Positions 9,246 through 18,644 of a stretch of DNA of 64,000 nt are shown in pieces. Numbering within the stretch: position 1 is the first letter of the stretch; every line of letters starts with the position of its first letter. The notes beneath the pieces were generated by a model. It ran no database searches and was not told the DNA's origin. It was given only the letters and a program-made list of their open reading frames with translations. A program made the position numbers and the translations under genes. The DNA comes from Saccharothrix saharensis (GTDB taxonomy: Bacteria > Actinomycetota > Actinomycetes > Mycobacteriales > Pseudonocardiaceae): the NCBI RefSeq assembly GCF_006716745.1, contig NZ_VFPP01000001.1, forward strand, positions 3,596,001 through 3,660,000, written 5' to 3'.

Positions 9246-9764
9246 ATGGCACTCGCGAACGACCTGGTGACGATCTTCGGTCTCCCCGCGCACCCGCTGC
9301 TGGTCCACGCGGTGGTGGTGCTGCTCCCGATGGCCGCGGCGGGTGCGGCGGCGATGGCCGTGGTGCCGCGGTGGCGGCAGCGGTACGCGTGGCCGTTGTT
9401 GGGCGTGACGCTGCTGGGTGTCGGCTCGGTGCCGTTGGCCCAGTGGGCGGGTGACCAGCTCTACGTGCACTTCGAGTCGTTGGGCAACCCGTTGATCCAG
9501 CGGCACAGGGACCTGGGCAACGACCTGCTGCCGTTCGCGCTGGGTTTCGGCGTGGTCGTGGTGGCGCTGCTGGTCGCGGGCCGCCTGGCCGACCGCGAGC
9601 GGGCCGCCGCCGCCGAGGACCCGGCCGTGCCGAAGACCTGGCGCCGCATCGCCGTCGTCGTCGCCGTGCTGGTGATCGCCGCGGGCGCCGCCGCCACCGT
9701 GCAGACGGTCCGCATCGGCCACAGCGGCTCCACCGCCGTCTGGGACGGCATCGGCACCTCCTGA
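9246..9764 (+). CDS. DUF2231 four-helix membrane protein
   Basis: A 172-residue membrane protein. The DUF2231 start motif GLPAHPLLVHAVVVLLPMA is at residues 13-31. Four hydrophobic helices follow (about 20-40, 47-67, 97-117, 138-157). A conserved loop containing HFESLGNPLIQRHRDLG lies between helices two and three; the histidines could bind metal or heme. The family has no agreed function. ATG 9246 follows a GGGAGAGG ribosome binding site. The gene sits between rph and OsmC/hemerythrin genes, and a second DUF2231 gene lies at 19152-19676. Its stop codon is followed after six bases by the 22-bp repeat array. Confidence 0.8.
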   Translation: MALANDLVTIFGLPAHPLLVHAVVVLLPMAAAGAAAMAVVPRWRQRYAWPLLGVTLLGVGSVPLAQWAGDQLYVHFESLGNPLIQRHRDLGNDLLPFALGFGVVVVALLVAGRLADRERAAAAEDPAVPKTWRRIAVVVAVLVIAAGAAATVQTVRIGHSGSTAVWDGIGTS

Positions 9765-9770
9765 CCCCCG

Positions 9771-9967
9771 CGAGTGTCGAACACCCAGGTCCCGAGTGTC
9801 GAACACCCAGGACCCGAGTGTCGAACGCTCCGGACCCCCGAATTCAACGCTCAGGCACCGCGGCGACGTGGTCGCGCGGTCGCGAATGGCGAACTCGGGG
9901 GTCCGGGGCGTTCGACACACCCGACCTGGAGGTTCGACACTCGGGACCTGAGGGTTCGACACTCGGG
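9771..9967. repeat. 22-bp repeat array with inverted arms, between convergent genes
   Basis: The left arm has copies starting at 9771, 9793 and 9815 (exact 22-bp spacing), plus a variant at 9839, with the core CGAGTGTCGAACACCCAGG. After about 45 bp of unrelated sequence the right arm carries inverted copies (GGTTCGACACTCGGG) at 22-bp spacing near 9909, 9931 and 9953. The arms start 6 bp after the DUF2231 stop and run into the OsmC stop codon. The arms can pair with each other, so a large stem-loop or cruciform acting as a two-way terminator is possible. Confidence 0.85.
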
Positions 9968-10366
9968 TCAGGTGGGGAGGGTCAGGGGGGTGGGAGGTGC
10001 GGACTTCAGGGTGCGGGTGACGGTGCACAGCTGGTCGATGGCGCGGCGGATGGCGGTTTCCAGGGCGGCGCGCTCGGTGTCGTCCAACGTGGAGACGTCG
10101 TAGTCGAGGGCGACCGGGACGCTGGTCAGCGAGTGGCCGTCCGCGGAGCGCACGTCGTCCGCACGGGCCACCAGGTCGCCGTCCACGCGGCGGGTGATCA
10201 GCGTCTCCGCCGTCACGGCCGCGCAGCCGGCCGCCGCCGCGAGCAGCAGCTCCACCGGCGTGAACGCGCCCTCCGCCCCCTTGCGCCCGACGCGCACCGA
10301 AGCGCCCCGGTCGTTCGTGGCCACGAAATCGTGCTGTCCGACCCGGCGCACCTCGACGTTCGACAC
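9968..10366 (-). CDS. OsmC/Ohr family thiol peroxidase-like protein
   Basis: A 132-residue protein with the OsmC-like core. PVELLLAAAAGCAAVTAETL (first Cys, about residue 50) and AIDQLCTVTRTLKSA (second Cys, about 114) supply the two redox cysteines of this family, which reduces organic hydroperoxides or acts on small thiol-reactive electrophiles. The GTG at 10366 begins VSNVEVRRVGQHDF, matching the usual short first strand; an upstream extension to 10420 is not conserved-looking. It sits 10 bp downstream of the hemerythrin gene on the same strand and probably shares its transcript. Its stop codon lies at the edge of the 22-bp repeat array. Confidence 0.85.
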   Translation of the reverse strand: MSNVEVRRVGQHDFVATNDRGASVRVGRKGAEGAFTPVELLLAAAAGCAAVTAETLITRRVDGDLVARADDVRSADGHSLTSVPVALDYDVSTLDDTERAALETAIRRAIDQLCTVTRTLKSAPPTPLTLPT

Positions 10367-10376
10367 GTCATCGACG

Positions 10377-10880
10377 TTAGTCGATCCGGTCCTCCGTGGC
10401 TGCCGCGATCTTGCGCACATAGCCGATGTCGCCGCAATCGTCGTCCAACCGGCTCTGCCGGATCTCGGTGAACAGCCGGCCCAGCTCCTCCCGCCGCTCG
10501 TCGGACACCTCCTGCCGCGCGTCGTTGAGGATCGTGCGCTCCTCCTCGTCCACGTGGTGGTTGAGCGCCTCGACCAGCTCCTCCAGCTTGCTCTCCCACT
10601 CCTCGGAGCTCGTGTCCTCGACCTCCATCAACGCCAGCAGCGCCTGGTGGCCCTCGGCGTGCTCCTCCGCCCCGTGGTCGACCTCGTCGTTGTCGACCTC
10701 CTTGTACCGCTTGAGCGCCGGGTACACCTCGGTCTCCTCGGCCTCGGCGTGCGCGACGAGCAGCGCCGCCAGTTCGCTCAACGCCATCGCGCGGTCGGAC
10801 TCGCGGTCGCGCAACGTGCGGAACAGCTCCTCGAACCTGCGGTGGTCGGCCAGGATCAGCTCGACGACATCAGTTGCCAT
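10377..10880 (-). CDS. Hemerythrin HHE cation-binding protein
   Basis: A 167-residue four-helix protein with the hemerythrin metal ligands spaced as expected: ELILADHRRFEELF (His13), HAEAEETEVYP (His44 and Glu48), HAEGHQ (about residues 73-77) and NHHVDEEERTIL (about 107-115). Such proteins bind a di-iron centre and are used for O2, NO or peroxide sensing and iron handling. The ATG at 10880 overlaps the 3' end of the upstream metallo-beta-lactamase gene by 11 bp. That puts it in one operon with murI and the MBL gene, followed by OsmC. The acidic, glutamate-rich composition is normal for the family. Confidence 0.9.
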   Translation of the reverse strand: MATDVVELILADHRRFEELFRTLRDRESDRAMALSELAALLVAHAEAEETEVYPALKRYKEVDNDEVDHGAEEHAEGHQALLALMEVEDTSSEEWESKLEELVEALNHHVDEEERTILNDARQEVSDERREELGRLFTEIRQSRLDDDCGDIGYVRKIAAATEDRID

Positions 10881-11682
10881 GGCCGCCGATTACCCGGACC
10901 TTCGAGCCGTCAACCGCGTACGTGTCGCCCTGGGCGACCACCTCCACCGGTCCGGCGAACTCACCCCGCGCCTCGGCCAGCACGGCGTCGCGATCGGTCC
11001 ACGGCGCGATGTGCGTGAGCAGCAGCCGCCCCGCACCCGCCTGCGCCGCCACCCGCCCCGCCTGCACACCGGACAGGTGCGTGCCGGCCGGCCGGTCCTC
11101 GGTGTGCGTCCACGTCGCCTCGGACAGCAGCACGTCCACGTCGCGCGCCAGGTCGAGCAACGCCTCGCACGGCCCGGTGTCACCGGTGTAGGCCAACGTC
11201 GCGGTCTTGGTCGCGATGCGGAACCCGTACGCCTCGGTGGGGTGGTCGACCCGGACCGCCGTGATCTCGAACGGACCGACGCGCGTCACCGCGCCCTCAG
11301 TGAGGGTGTGGAACTCGAACACGTCGCTCAGGTCCGTGGTGAGCAGTTCGTCGGCGGTCTCGGCGTACGCGCGGGCGAAGCGGTCGGCGGTCTCGGCGGG
11401 CCCGTGCACGGGCAGCCGGCGTTCACGGGTGTCGTACGGCGGGTGGGTGTGGTAGCGGCGGATGACCGCCAGGGTGGTGAAGTCGGCGCAGTGGTCCGGG
11501 TGCAGGTGGGAGAACAGCAGGGCGTCCAACGAGAACGCGTCGTGACGCGCCTGCAACGCCGCCAGGACACCGCTGCCCAGTTCGATCGCGAGCCGGCAGC
11601 CCTCCGCCTCGACGAGGTAGCCGGATGCGGGTCCGTGCGGTCCCGGCAGGCTGCCCGAGCAGCCGAGGATGGTCAACAGCAC
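10870..11682 (-). CDS. Metallo-beta-lactamase fold phosphodiesterase, Rv1339-like
   Basis: A 270-residue MBL-fold hydrolase. LTILGCSGSLPGPHGPASGY opens the fold, and SHLHPDHCADF (HxHxDH), TGDTG and LLTHIAPW supply the metal ligands. In M. tuberculosis the protein at this position (Rv1339, between murI and rph) has been reported as an atypical class II cyclic-AMP phosphodiesterase, so cyclic nucleotide hydrolysis is likely but not proven here. The GTG at 11682 was chosen because the fold starts five residues later. A paralogue is encoded at 14099-14869. It overlaps the hemerythrin gene downstream and follows murI by 17 bp. Confidence 0.87.
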   Translation of the reverse strand: MLLTILGCSGSLPGPHGPASGYLVEAEGCRLAIELGSGVLAALQARHDAFSLDALLFSHLHPDHCADFTTLAVIRRYHTHPPYDTRERRLPVHGPAETADRFARAYAETADELLTTDLSDVFEFHTLTEGAVTRVGPFEITAVRVDHPTEAYGFRIATKTATLAYTGDTGPCEALLDLARDVDVLLSEATWTHTEDRPAGTHLSGVQAGRVAAQAGAGRLLLTHIAPWTDRDAVLAEARGEFAGPVEVVAQGDTYAVDGSKVRVIGGHGN

Positions 11683-11699
11683 CCACGGAGCGTGCCAGG

Positions 11700-12497
11700 T
11701 CAGCCGTGGGCTTGGAAGGTCGCGCTTTCCAACCCGGGCAGGAATCGGTGCGCCAACCGGGTGAACGGCTCCACCGGCCCGGTGCAACTGAACCGCTGGT
11801 CGGGGTCGCCGGCGCGGAACAGGTCGTGCTCGGTCAGCACCCGCACGACGTCCTTCACGGTCTCCTCCGCGCTGGAGACGAGCGTCACGCCGTCGCCCAT
11901 GACGATCTGCAGCACGCCGGTCAGCAACGGGTAGTGCGTGCAGCCCAGGACGAGCGTGTCGACCTCGGCCCGCTGCAACGGTTCCAGGTACGCCTGCGCC
12001 AGGCCGAGGACCTGCCGGCCGGAGGTGGTGCCGCGTTCCACGAAGTCCACGAACCTCGGGCACGCGACCGCGGTGACCTCGATGTCCCGTGCGGCGGCGA
12101 ACGCGTCCTGGTACGCGCCTGACGCGATCGTGCCCACCGTGCCGATGACGCCGACGCGGCCCGTCCGGGTGGTGGCGACGGCGCGCCTCACGGCCGGCAG
12201 CACCACCTCGATCACCGGGATGTCGTAACGCTCACGCGCGTCGCGCAGGCACGCCGCGGAGGCCGTGTTGCACGCGATGACCAGCAGCTTGGCCCCGTCG
12301 GCGACCTGCCGGTCCATCACCTCCAGCGCGAACTTCCGCGCTTGGGCGATCGGCAGCGGTCCGTACGGGCAGTTGACCGTGTCGCCCACGTAGCGGATCC
12401 GCTCGGCCGGCAACTGGTCCATGATCGCCCGTGCGACGGTCAGCCCGCCCACGCCGGAGTCGAAGATCGCGATGGGCGAATCGGCGGTGGCGGTCAC
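11700..12497 (-). CDS. murI: Glutamate racemase
   Basis: A 265-residue enzyme making D-glutamate for peptidoglycan. The substrate-binding start [19 protein letters not shown] is at residues 7-25. The two catalytic cysteines lie in [11 protein letters not shown] (about residue 80) and [11 protein letters not shown] (about 190), and the conserved [11 protein letters not shown] is present. GTG at 12497 overlaps the stop of the upstream rhomboid gene (GTGA). The order rhomboid-murI-MBL matches mycobacteria. Confidence 0.96.
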   Translation of the reverse strand: MTATADSPIAIFDSGVGGLTVARAIMDQLPAERIRYVGDTVNCPYGPLPIAQARKFALEVMDRQVADGAKLLVIACNTASAACLRDARERYDIPVIEVVLPAVRRAVATTRTGRVGVIGTVGTIASGAYQDAFAAARDIEVTAVACPRFVDFVERGTTSGRQVLGLAQAYLEPLQRAEVDTLVLGCTHYPLLTGVLQIVMGDGVTLVSSAEETVKDVVRVLTEHDLFRAGDPDQRFSCTGPVEPFTRLAHRFLPGLESATFQAHG

Positions 12498-13168
12498 GCT
12501 CCCAGCGTAGTCGCGGCGCCCTTCCTGGCATCCCGGGCAACGCCCCAGGCCGCGAGGACGCCGCCGAGCGCGCCGAACAGGTGGCCTTCCCAGGAGATGC
12601 CGGGCTGGCCGGGCAGCACGCCCCACAGCGCCGCGCCGTAGAGCGCGAAGACCACCACGGCCAGCACGATCTGCAGCACGCTGCGCGCGAAGACCCCGCG
12701 CACCAGCAGGAACACCAGGAAGCCGAACACCAGGCCGGACGCGCCGATGTGGCTGCCGTACGAGCCGAAGAGCCACACGCCGAGCCCGCTGGTCAGCCAG
12801 ATGACCGCGGTGACCTGGAGGAACTGCTTGATCCCGCCGGACGTGGCCAGGTAGGACAGCACGAGCAGCGGCACGGCGTTGCCGGTCAGGTGGGTCCAGT
12901 CGCCGTGCAGCAGCGGGAACCACAGGATGTTGTCCCACTGGCTGAAATCACGCGGGATCACCCCGTCGTCGTCGAGCCTGCCGCCCAGCACGGTGTCGAT
13001 CGCCTCGACCACGTAGAGCAGTCCGACGAAGCCGAGCACGACCACGGCCGACAGCACGGGTCGCGGCGGCACGACGCGCTTGGCCAACGGCTTGGGCCGC
13101 TTGGCCGGTGTCGGCGCGGCGGCCACCGGGTCGGGCGTCGGAGGCGTGAAGGGGCCGGTGGGGTCCAC
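12494..13168 (-). CDS. Rhomboid-family intramembrane serine protease
   Basis: A 224-residue membrane protein. A proline-rich cytoplasmic N-terminus (about 35 residues) precedes six hydrophobic helices. The catalytic serine is in [20 protein letters not shown] (GASG) and the catalytic histidine in [11 protein letters not shown], with the [10 protein letters not shown] loop between helices one and two. It would cleave transmembrane substrates within the bilayer. The GTG at 13168 is used. It overlaps murI downstream, the same arrangement as Rv1337-Rv1338. Confidence 0.92.
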   Translation of the reverse strand: MDPTGPFTPPTPDPVAAAPTPAKRPKPLAKRVVPPRPVLSAVVVLGFVGLLYVVEAIDTVLGGRLDDDGVIPRDFSQWDNILWFPLLHGDWTHLTGNAVPLLVLSYLATSGGIKQFLQVTAVIWLTSGLGVWLFGSYGSHIGASGLVFGFLVFLLVRGVFARSVLQIVLAVVVFALYGAALWGVLPGQPGISWEGHLFGALGGVLAAWGVARDARKGAATTLGA

Positions 13169-13250
13169 GTCACCAGGCTACGCGGGGAACAGGTGTTCAG
13201 CGGCGGACTTCCGCGTCTTCACCGTGGGCCGCGGGGCGTCGCCGTAGGCT

Positions 13251-14102
13251 GTGCCGGTGTCGATCGAAGTGGCGGTGCGGGCCGAAGCGGAACTGGGTGA
13301 GGCCCCCACGTGGGACCACGCCAGCGGAACGCTGCTCTGGGTGGACGTCCTCGGCAGCGAGGTGCACCGGTACAGCCCGTCGCGCGACGACGACGCCGTC
13401 CTCGAAGTGCCGCAGCACGTGGGCGCGGCCAAGCCGCGGTCCAGGGGCGGCCTGGTGCTGAACCTGCGCGACGGCGTGGCGCTGATCGACCGGGACGGGG
13501 TCAAGACGTGGCTCGTCTACTGGGCCCGCGACGGCGTGCGGGGCAACGACGCCGCGGTCGACCCGGCGGGCCGGCTGTGGGCGGGCACGATGCGCTACGA
13601 CGAGGACCCGGGCGGCTGGCTGGCCCGCGTGGAGCCCAGCGGTGACGCGAAGGTCGTGCTGGACAAGGTGAGCGTCAGCAACGGCATCGGCTGGAGCCCG
13701 GACAGCAGGCTCATGTACTACGTCGACTCGGCGGAGCGGCGGATCGACGTGCTCGACTACGACCGCGAGACCGGTGAGGCGACGAACCGGCGTCCGCTGG
13801 CGGACGTGCCGCGCGGGCTGCCCGACGGCCTCACCGTGGACGCGGCCGGCGCGATCTGGGTCGCGCTGTGGGGCGGCGCGGCGCTGCACCGGTACACGCC
13901 GGACGGCGCGCTGGACCGCGAGATCGAGCTGCCGGTCGGTCAGCCGACGGCGTGCTGCTTCGGCGGCGCGGACTTCACCGACCTCTACGTGACGACCGCG
14001 CGGGTCGGGCTGGGCGAGGGCGCGTCGAGCGAGCTGGCCGGGTCGGTCCTGGTGCTGCCGGGCGTCGGCGAGGGCCTGCCGTCCACCGCGTTCGCGGGCT
14101 AG
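13251..14102 (+). CDS. SMP-30/gluconolactonase-like beta-propeller
   Basis: A 283-residue six-bladed propeller. E-A-P-T-W (E at about 17) gives the first metal ligand, LWAGTMRYDEDPGG and VSNGIGWSPDSRLMYYVDSAE (Asn) carry the others, and PDGLTVDAAGAIWVALWGG follows. These are the residues that hold Ca/Zn in SMP-30 lactonases, which open sugar lactones. Two GTG codons, 13251 and 13257, can start the gene; 13257 (VSIEVAVRAEAELGEAP) fits family length equally well. It overlaps the convergent MBL paralogue by 4 bp. It belongs to the block inserted between cysM and rhomboid relative to mycobacteria. Confidence 0.88.
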   Translation: MPVSIEVAVRAEAELGEAPTWDHASGTLLWVDVLGSEVHRYSPSRDDDAVLEVPQHVGAAKPRSRGGLVLNLRDGVALIDRDGVKTWLVYWARDGVRGNDAAVDPAGRLWAGTMRYDEDPGGWLARVEPSGDAKVVLDKVSVSNGIGWSPDSRLMYYVDSAERRIDVLDYDRETGEATNRRPLADVPRGLPDGLTVDAAGAIWVALWGGAALHRYTPDGALDREIELPVGQPTACCFGGADFTDLYVTTARVGLGEGASSELAGSVLVLPGVGEGLPSTAFAG

Positions 14103-14869
14103 ACCGCGTAGGTCGCGCCGGGGGTGGCCAGCGTGACGGGACCGGGGAACGCCTCGGCCGCGTCGCGCAGCACCCCGTCGCGGTCCGACCACGGCAGCAC
14201 GTGGGTCAGCACCAGCCGGCCGACGCCGGCCGACCTGGCCACCTCGCCCGCCTCCCGGCCGCTCATGTGCAGGTAGTTGGCCCGGCCGGCCTGCGCGCGC
14301 CACGCCGAGTCGGCCAGCAGCAGGTCCGCGCCCTCGGCCAGCCGCACCAGCTCCGGGCACGGCACGGTGTCGCCGGTGAACACCAGCGACACGCCCCCGT
14401 GCGAGATGCGGAACCCGTAGGCCTCGCAGATGTGCCGCATCGCGGCCACCTCGACGTCCACCGGACCGACGGCGTAGTGGCCGGGCACGAGGGGCACGAA
14501 GTCGAACGTGTCGGTCAGGTCCGTGGTCGCCAGCTCGGCGCGGCTCGCGGCGTGCGCGTTGGCCAGCCGGGACGGTGCGTGCGCCGGCGCGAACACCGGC
14601 AACCGGCGCGCGCGGACGTCGTAGGGCGGCTCGGGGTGCTCGCGCCGGTAGACGGTGAGCGAGCCGAAGTCCGCGCAGTGGTCGAGGTGCAGGTGCGACA
14701 GCAGCACGGCGTCGAGGTCGAACGGGTCGCACAGGCGCGTGAGCGGGCCGAACACGCCGCTGCCCAGCTCCAGCACGATCCGCGCGCCGCCCGCCTCCAC
14801 CAGGTACCCGGAGGTCGGCAGATCGGGCCCCGGCGCACTGCCCGCACACCCGAGCACCGTCAATTGCAT
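14099..14869 (-). CDS. Second metallo-beta-lactamase fold hydrolase, paralogue of 10870-11682
   Basis: A 256-residue protein starting MQLTVLGCAGSAPGPDLPTS, with SHLHLDHCADFGS, FTGDTVPCPE and LVLTHVLPWSDRDGV. It lines up end to end with the gene at 10870-11682, including segments such as the TTDLTDTFDF/TTDLSDVFEF pair and EAYGFRI. The two therefore come from one duplication. Metal ligands are intact in both. This copy lies outside the murI operon, ends tail to tail with the SMP-30 gene (4-bp overlap) and faces a 421-bp intergenic region. Substrate is unknown; phosphodiesterase activity is a guess from the paralogue. Confidence 0.83.
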   Translation of the reverse strand: MQLTVLGCAGSAPGPDLPTSGYLVEAGGARIVLELGSGVFGPLTRLCDPFDLDAVLLSHLHLDHCADFGSLTVYRREHPEPPYDVRARRLPVFAPAHAPSRLANAHAASRAELATTDLTDTFDFVPLVPGHYAVGPVDVEVAAMRHICEAYGFRISHGGVSLVFTGDTVPCPELVRLAEGADLLLADSAWRAQAGRANYLHMSGREAGEVARSAGVGRLVLTHVLPWSDRDGVLRDAAEAFPGPVTLATPGATYAV

Positions 14870-15290
14870 GAGCTAAACGATAGCATCCCGACCGATCGCA
14901 AAAATGCGGGAAGACCGGCCGTTCCACTGTTTGCAATAGGGCTCCACACAGGTTCACTCGAATGCATCAACCGAGGTGAGCGAGTTGTCGGAGCCTGCGG
15001 CTTTCCGAAGGACGGACAGTAACGCCGCATTTACCGGCGGCCCGGAAAACGCCTTGCCGGGTACCTGCCGGGAATGGGCCCACAAGGCCGCCGGACGGTA
15101 TTCGGCACCACCGTGGCGCGGTCGGCCGAAACTTTCCGCGGCCGAGGGACGCGACCAAACGGGCGCATCGGGCGTTGCCGCAGCTCACCACGCCATTTGA
15201 GACTCGCAACATTCACGAAACTCATTGTCCGCGACCGCGTCACAACACATAGTGACGACAACTCACGCCGTGATCCTCAAGGAGGAGGGA
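14870..15290. other. 421-bp intergenic region, promoter of the esterase pair
   Basis: The stretch is less GC-rich near 14880-14960 (runs such as CAAAAATG), consistent with divergent promoters for the MBL paralogue and the CE4 gene. A strong ribosome binding site, GGAGGAGGGA (15281-15290), ends it. No protein with recognisable features was found on either strand. Confidence 0.5.
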
Positions 15291-15974
15291 ATGGTCTTGA
15301 GAACCCTGCTGGCCGTGGTGCTGCTGGTGGCCGCGCCGCTGATGTCCTCGACCGCCGCGAGCGCCGCGCCCGCCCCGAGAACCGGGCCGGTCGCGCTGGC
15401 GTGCAACGGTTACGTCGCGCTGACCTACGACGACGGCCCGAACGCGCAGTTCACCCGTCCCCTGATCAGCGCGCTGCGCTCGGCGGGCGCACGGGCCACG
15501 TTCTTCGACCTCGGCTCACGCGTGCAGCAGCAACCGCAGCTGACCCGCGAGACCGCGCAGGCGGGCATGTGGGTCGGCAACCACTCGTGGTCGCACCCGT
15601 ACCTGACGAACCTCAGCGCCGCCGCCGTGGCCAAGGAGCTGGGCGACACGCAGAACGCGATCCGCAACGCCACCGGCCAGACGCCGACGCTGTTCCGCCC
15701 GCCGTACGGCGCGACGAACTCGACCGTGCAGACCGAGGCGCGCCGGCTCGGCCTGACCCAGGTCACCTGGTCGGTCGACACGCAGGACTGGAACGGCGCG
15801 TCCACCGACGCCATCGTGCGGGCCGCGACGGGCGCGAACGCGGGCGGCATCGTGCTCATGCACGCGAGCTACCAGAACACGGTCAACGCCGTGCCGCGGA
15901 TCGTGCAGGGCCTGGCGGCCAAGAACCTGTGCCCCGGCCGCATCGACAACACCGGACGGGTGGTGGCGCCGTGA
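15291..15974 (+). CDS. Secreted polysaccharide deacetylase (NodB/CE4)
   Basis: A 227-residue exported deacetylase. ATG 15291 follows GGAGGAGGGA and starts a signal peptide (hydrophobic 6-20, cleavage expected after ASAA around residue 26). All five CE4 motifs are present: TYDDGP, HSWSHP, RPPYGA, the VDTQDW segment and LMHAS. The first Asp-Asp and the two His of HSxxHP bind the metal. CE4 enzymes remove N- or O-acetyl groups from chitin, peptidoglycan or xylan. The next gene starts four bases before this one ends (GTGA) and encodes a cellulose-binding esterase, which favours acetylxylan as the substrate here. That is inference. Confidence 0.9.
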   Translation: MVLRTLLAVVLLVAAPLMSSTAASAAPAPRTGPVALACNGYVALTYDDGPNAQFTRPLISALRSAGARATFFDLGSRVQQQPQLTRETAQAGMWVGNHSWSHPYLTNLSAAAVAKELGDTQNAIRNATGQTPTLFRPPYGATNSTVQTEARRLGLTQVTWSVDTQDWNGASTDAIVRAATGANAGGIVLMHASYQNTVNAVPRIVQGLAAKNLCPGRIDNTGRVVAP

Positions 15975-17275
15975 AGGTCCTCGGCGCGATCGTGACCTCA
16001 CTGGCCGCCGCGGCGGCGTTCGTGCTGGCCTTCGTCGCCGCACCGTCGGCTTCGGCCGCCACGCTGACCGAGGTCACGGGCTTCGGCACGAACCCCAGCA
16101 ACCTGCGCATGCACCTGTACGTGCCGGACCGGGTCCAGCCCCGGCCGGGCGTGCTGCTGGCCGTGCACTACTGCACCGGCACCGGTCCGGCGTTCTACTC
16201 GGGCACGGACTTCGCCCGGCTGGCCGACCAGTACGGCTTCATCGTGATCTACCCGTCGGCGACCCGCAGCGGTCAGTGCTTCGACGTGTCGAGCGCGCAG
16301 GCGCTGCGGCGGGACGGGGGCAGCGACCCGGTCGGGCTGATGTCGATGGTCCGGTACGTGCTCCAGCGCCACAACGGCGACACGAGCCGCGTGTTCGTCA
16401 CCGGCGTCTCGTCCGGCGCGATGACCACGAACGTGATGCTGGCCGACTACCCGGACGTGTTCGCCGCGGGCGCGGCGTTCGCGGGCGTGCCCGCCGGCTG
16501 CTTCGCCACCACCGACGGCTCCGGCTGGAACAGCCAGTGCGCCAACGGTCAGATCCTGCGCACGCCCCAGGAGTGGGGCAACACCGCCCGCGGCATGTAC
16601 CCCGGCTACAGCGGCGCGCGGCCGCGCGTGCAGATCTGGCACGGCACCGCCGACGACACGCTGCGGTACCCGAACTTCGGCGAGACGATCGACCAGTGGA
16701 CCAACGTCCACGGCCTGTCGACCACGCCGACGTCCACCGACAGCCCGCAGTCCGGCTGGACGCGCACCCGTTACGGGGACAAGGTCGAGGCCATCTCCAT
16801 GCAGGGCACCGGCCACAACCTGATGGGCGCGGGCATGGCGTTGCGCGCGATCCAGTTCTTCGGTCTGGACAAGCCCGGCGACACCACTACGACCACCACC
16901 ACCACAACCACAACCACGACCACCACCACGACTACGACTACGACGACCCCGCCGCCCGGCGACTGCAAGGTCACCTACGGCGTCAACAGCTGGAACACCG
17001 GCCTGACCGCGAGCATCACCATCGCCAACACCTCCGCCAGCGCGATCAACGGCTGGCAGCTCGCGTTCACCCTGCCCGGCGGGCAGACCATCACCAGCGG
17101 GTGGAACGCCACCTACTCCCCCACCAGCGGCGCCGTCACGGCCCGCAACGCGTCCTACAACGGCGCGCTCGCCGCGGGCGCGTCCGTCGGCATCGGGTTC
17201 CAGGCGACCCACAGCGGCAACACCGGCAAGCCGACCTCGTTCACGCTCAACGGCGTCGCGTGCACGATCGGCTGA
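15971..17275 (+). CDS. Secreted CE1-type esterase with C-terminal CBM2 (acetylxylan/feruloyl esterase-like)
   Basis: A 434-residue modular exoenzyme. A signal peptide ends near ASAAT (about residue 30). The alpha/beta-hydrolase domain (30-300) has VHYCTGTG as oxyanion loop, the nucleophile GVSSG, HGTADDT for the acid and GTGHN for the base; this is the PHB-depolymerase-like/CE1 esterase family. A pure threonine linker of 22 residues follows. The last 100 residues form a family 2 carbohydrate-binding module (CKVTYGVNSWNTGLTASI, conserved Trp residues, closing Cys), which binds crystalline cellulose or xylan. Start GTG 15971 overlaps the CE4 stop, so the two are co-translated. A perfect hairpin follows the stop codon. 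Confidence 0.9.
   Translation: MKVLGAIVTSLAAAAAFVLAFVAAPSASAATLTEVTGFGTNPSNLRMHLYVPDRVQPRPGVLLAVHYCTGTGPAFYSGTDFARLADQYGFIVIYPSATRSGQCFDVSSAQALRRDGGSDPVGLMSMVRYVLQRHNGDTSRVFVTGVSSGAMTTNVMLADYPDVFAAGAAFAGVPAGCFATTDGSGWNSQCANGQILRTPQEWGNTARGMYPGYSGARPRVQIWHGTADDTLRYPNFGETIDQWTNVHGLSTTPTSTDSPQSGWTRTRYGDKVEAISMQGTGHNLMGAGMALRAIQFFGLDKPGDTTTTTTTTTTTTTTTTTTTTTTPPPGDCKVTYGVNSWNTGLTASITIANTSASAINGWQLAFTLPGGQTITSGWNATYSPTSGAVTARNASYNGALAAGASVGIGFQATHSGNTGKPTSFTLNGVACTIG
16883..16948 (+). repeat. Threonine-codon microsatellite encoding the linker
   Basis: Twenty-two consecutive ACN codons (ACC/ACT/ACG/ACA) encode a poly-Thr linker between the esterase and CBM2 domains. Threonine linkers in secreted actinomycete enzymes are often O-mannosylated. 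The repetitive DNA is prone to length change by slippage. Confidence 0.9.
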
Positions 17276-17278
17276 GAT

Positions 17279-17314
17279 GAGAAGGGCCCCGCACATGCCC
17301 GCGGGGCCCTTCTC
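17279..17314. terminator. Strong bidirectional hairpin terminator
   Basis: A perfect 14-bp stem, GAGAAGGGCCCCGC (17279-17292) with GCGGGGCCCTTCTC (17301-17314), has an 8-nt loop. It starts 3 bp after the esterase stop and ends 11 bp before the convergent cysM stop, so it can terminate both transcripts. Confidence 0.9.
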
Positions 17315-17325
17315 GCGTTCCGGGC

Positions 17326-18571
<1,246 letters not shown>

Positions 18572-18644
18572 GCTGGTACCTCCGAGGAGCCGGGTTTGGT
18601 GAGAGTGGTGCCACGAGTGGTGCGCGAGGGCGCACCTGGAGGGC

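Noticed and set aside
9771..9967. The repeat arrays as CRISPR
   Set aside because: Units are 22 bp with no unique spacers between them, are imperfect and appear in both orientations; no cas gene is present in the window.
14870..15290. Small gene in the gap before the CE4 gene
   Set aside because: An in-frame 74-codon frame exists at 14976-15200 but has neither ribosome binding site nor recognisable features; the AT-richer part fits promoters better.
16883..16948. The ACN-codon run as a regulatory repeat
   Set aside because: It is in frame with the esterase and gives a typical Thr linker; the sequence is explained by coding.
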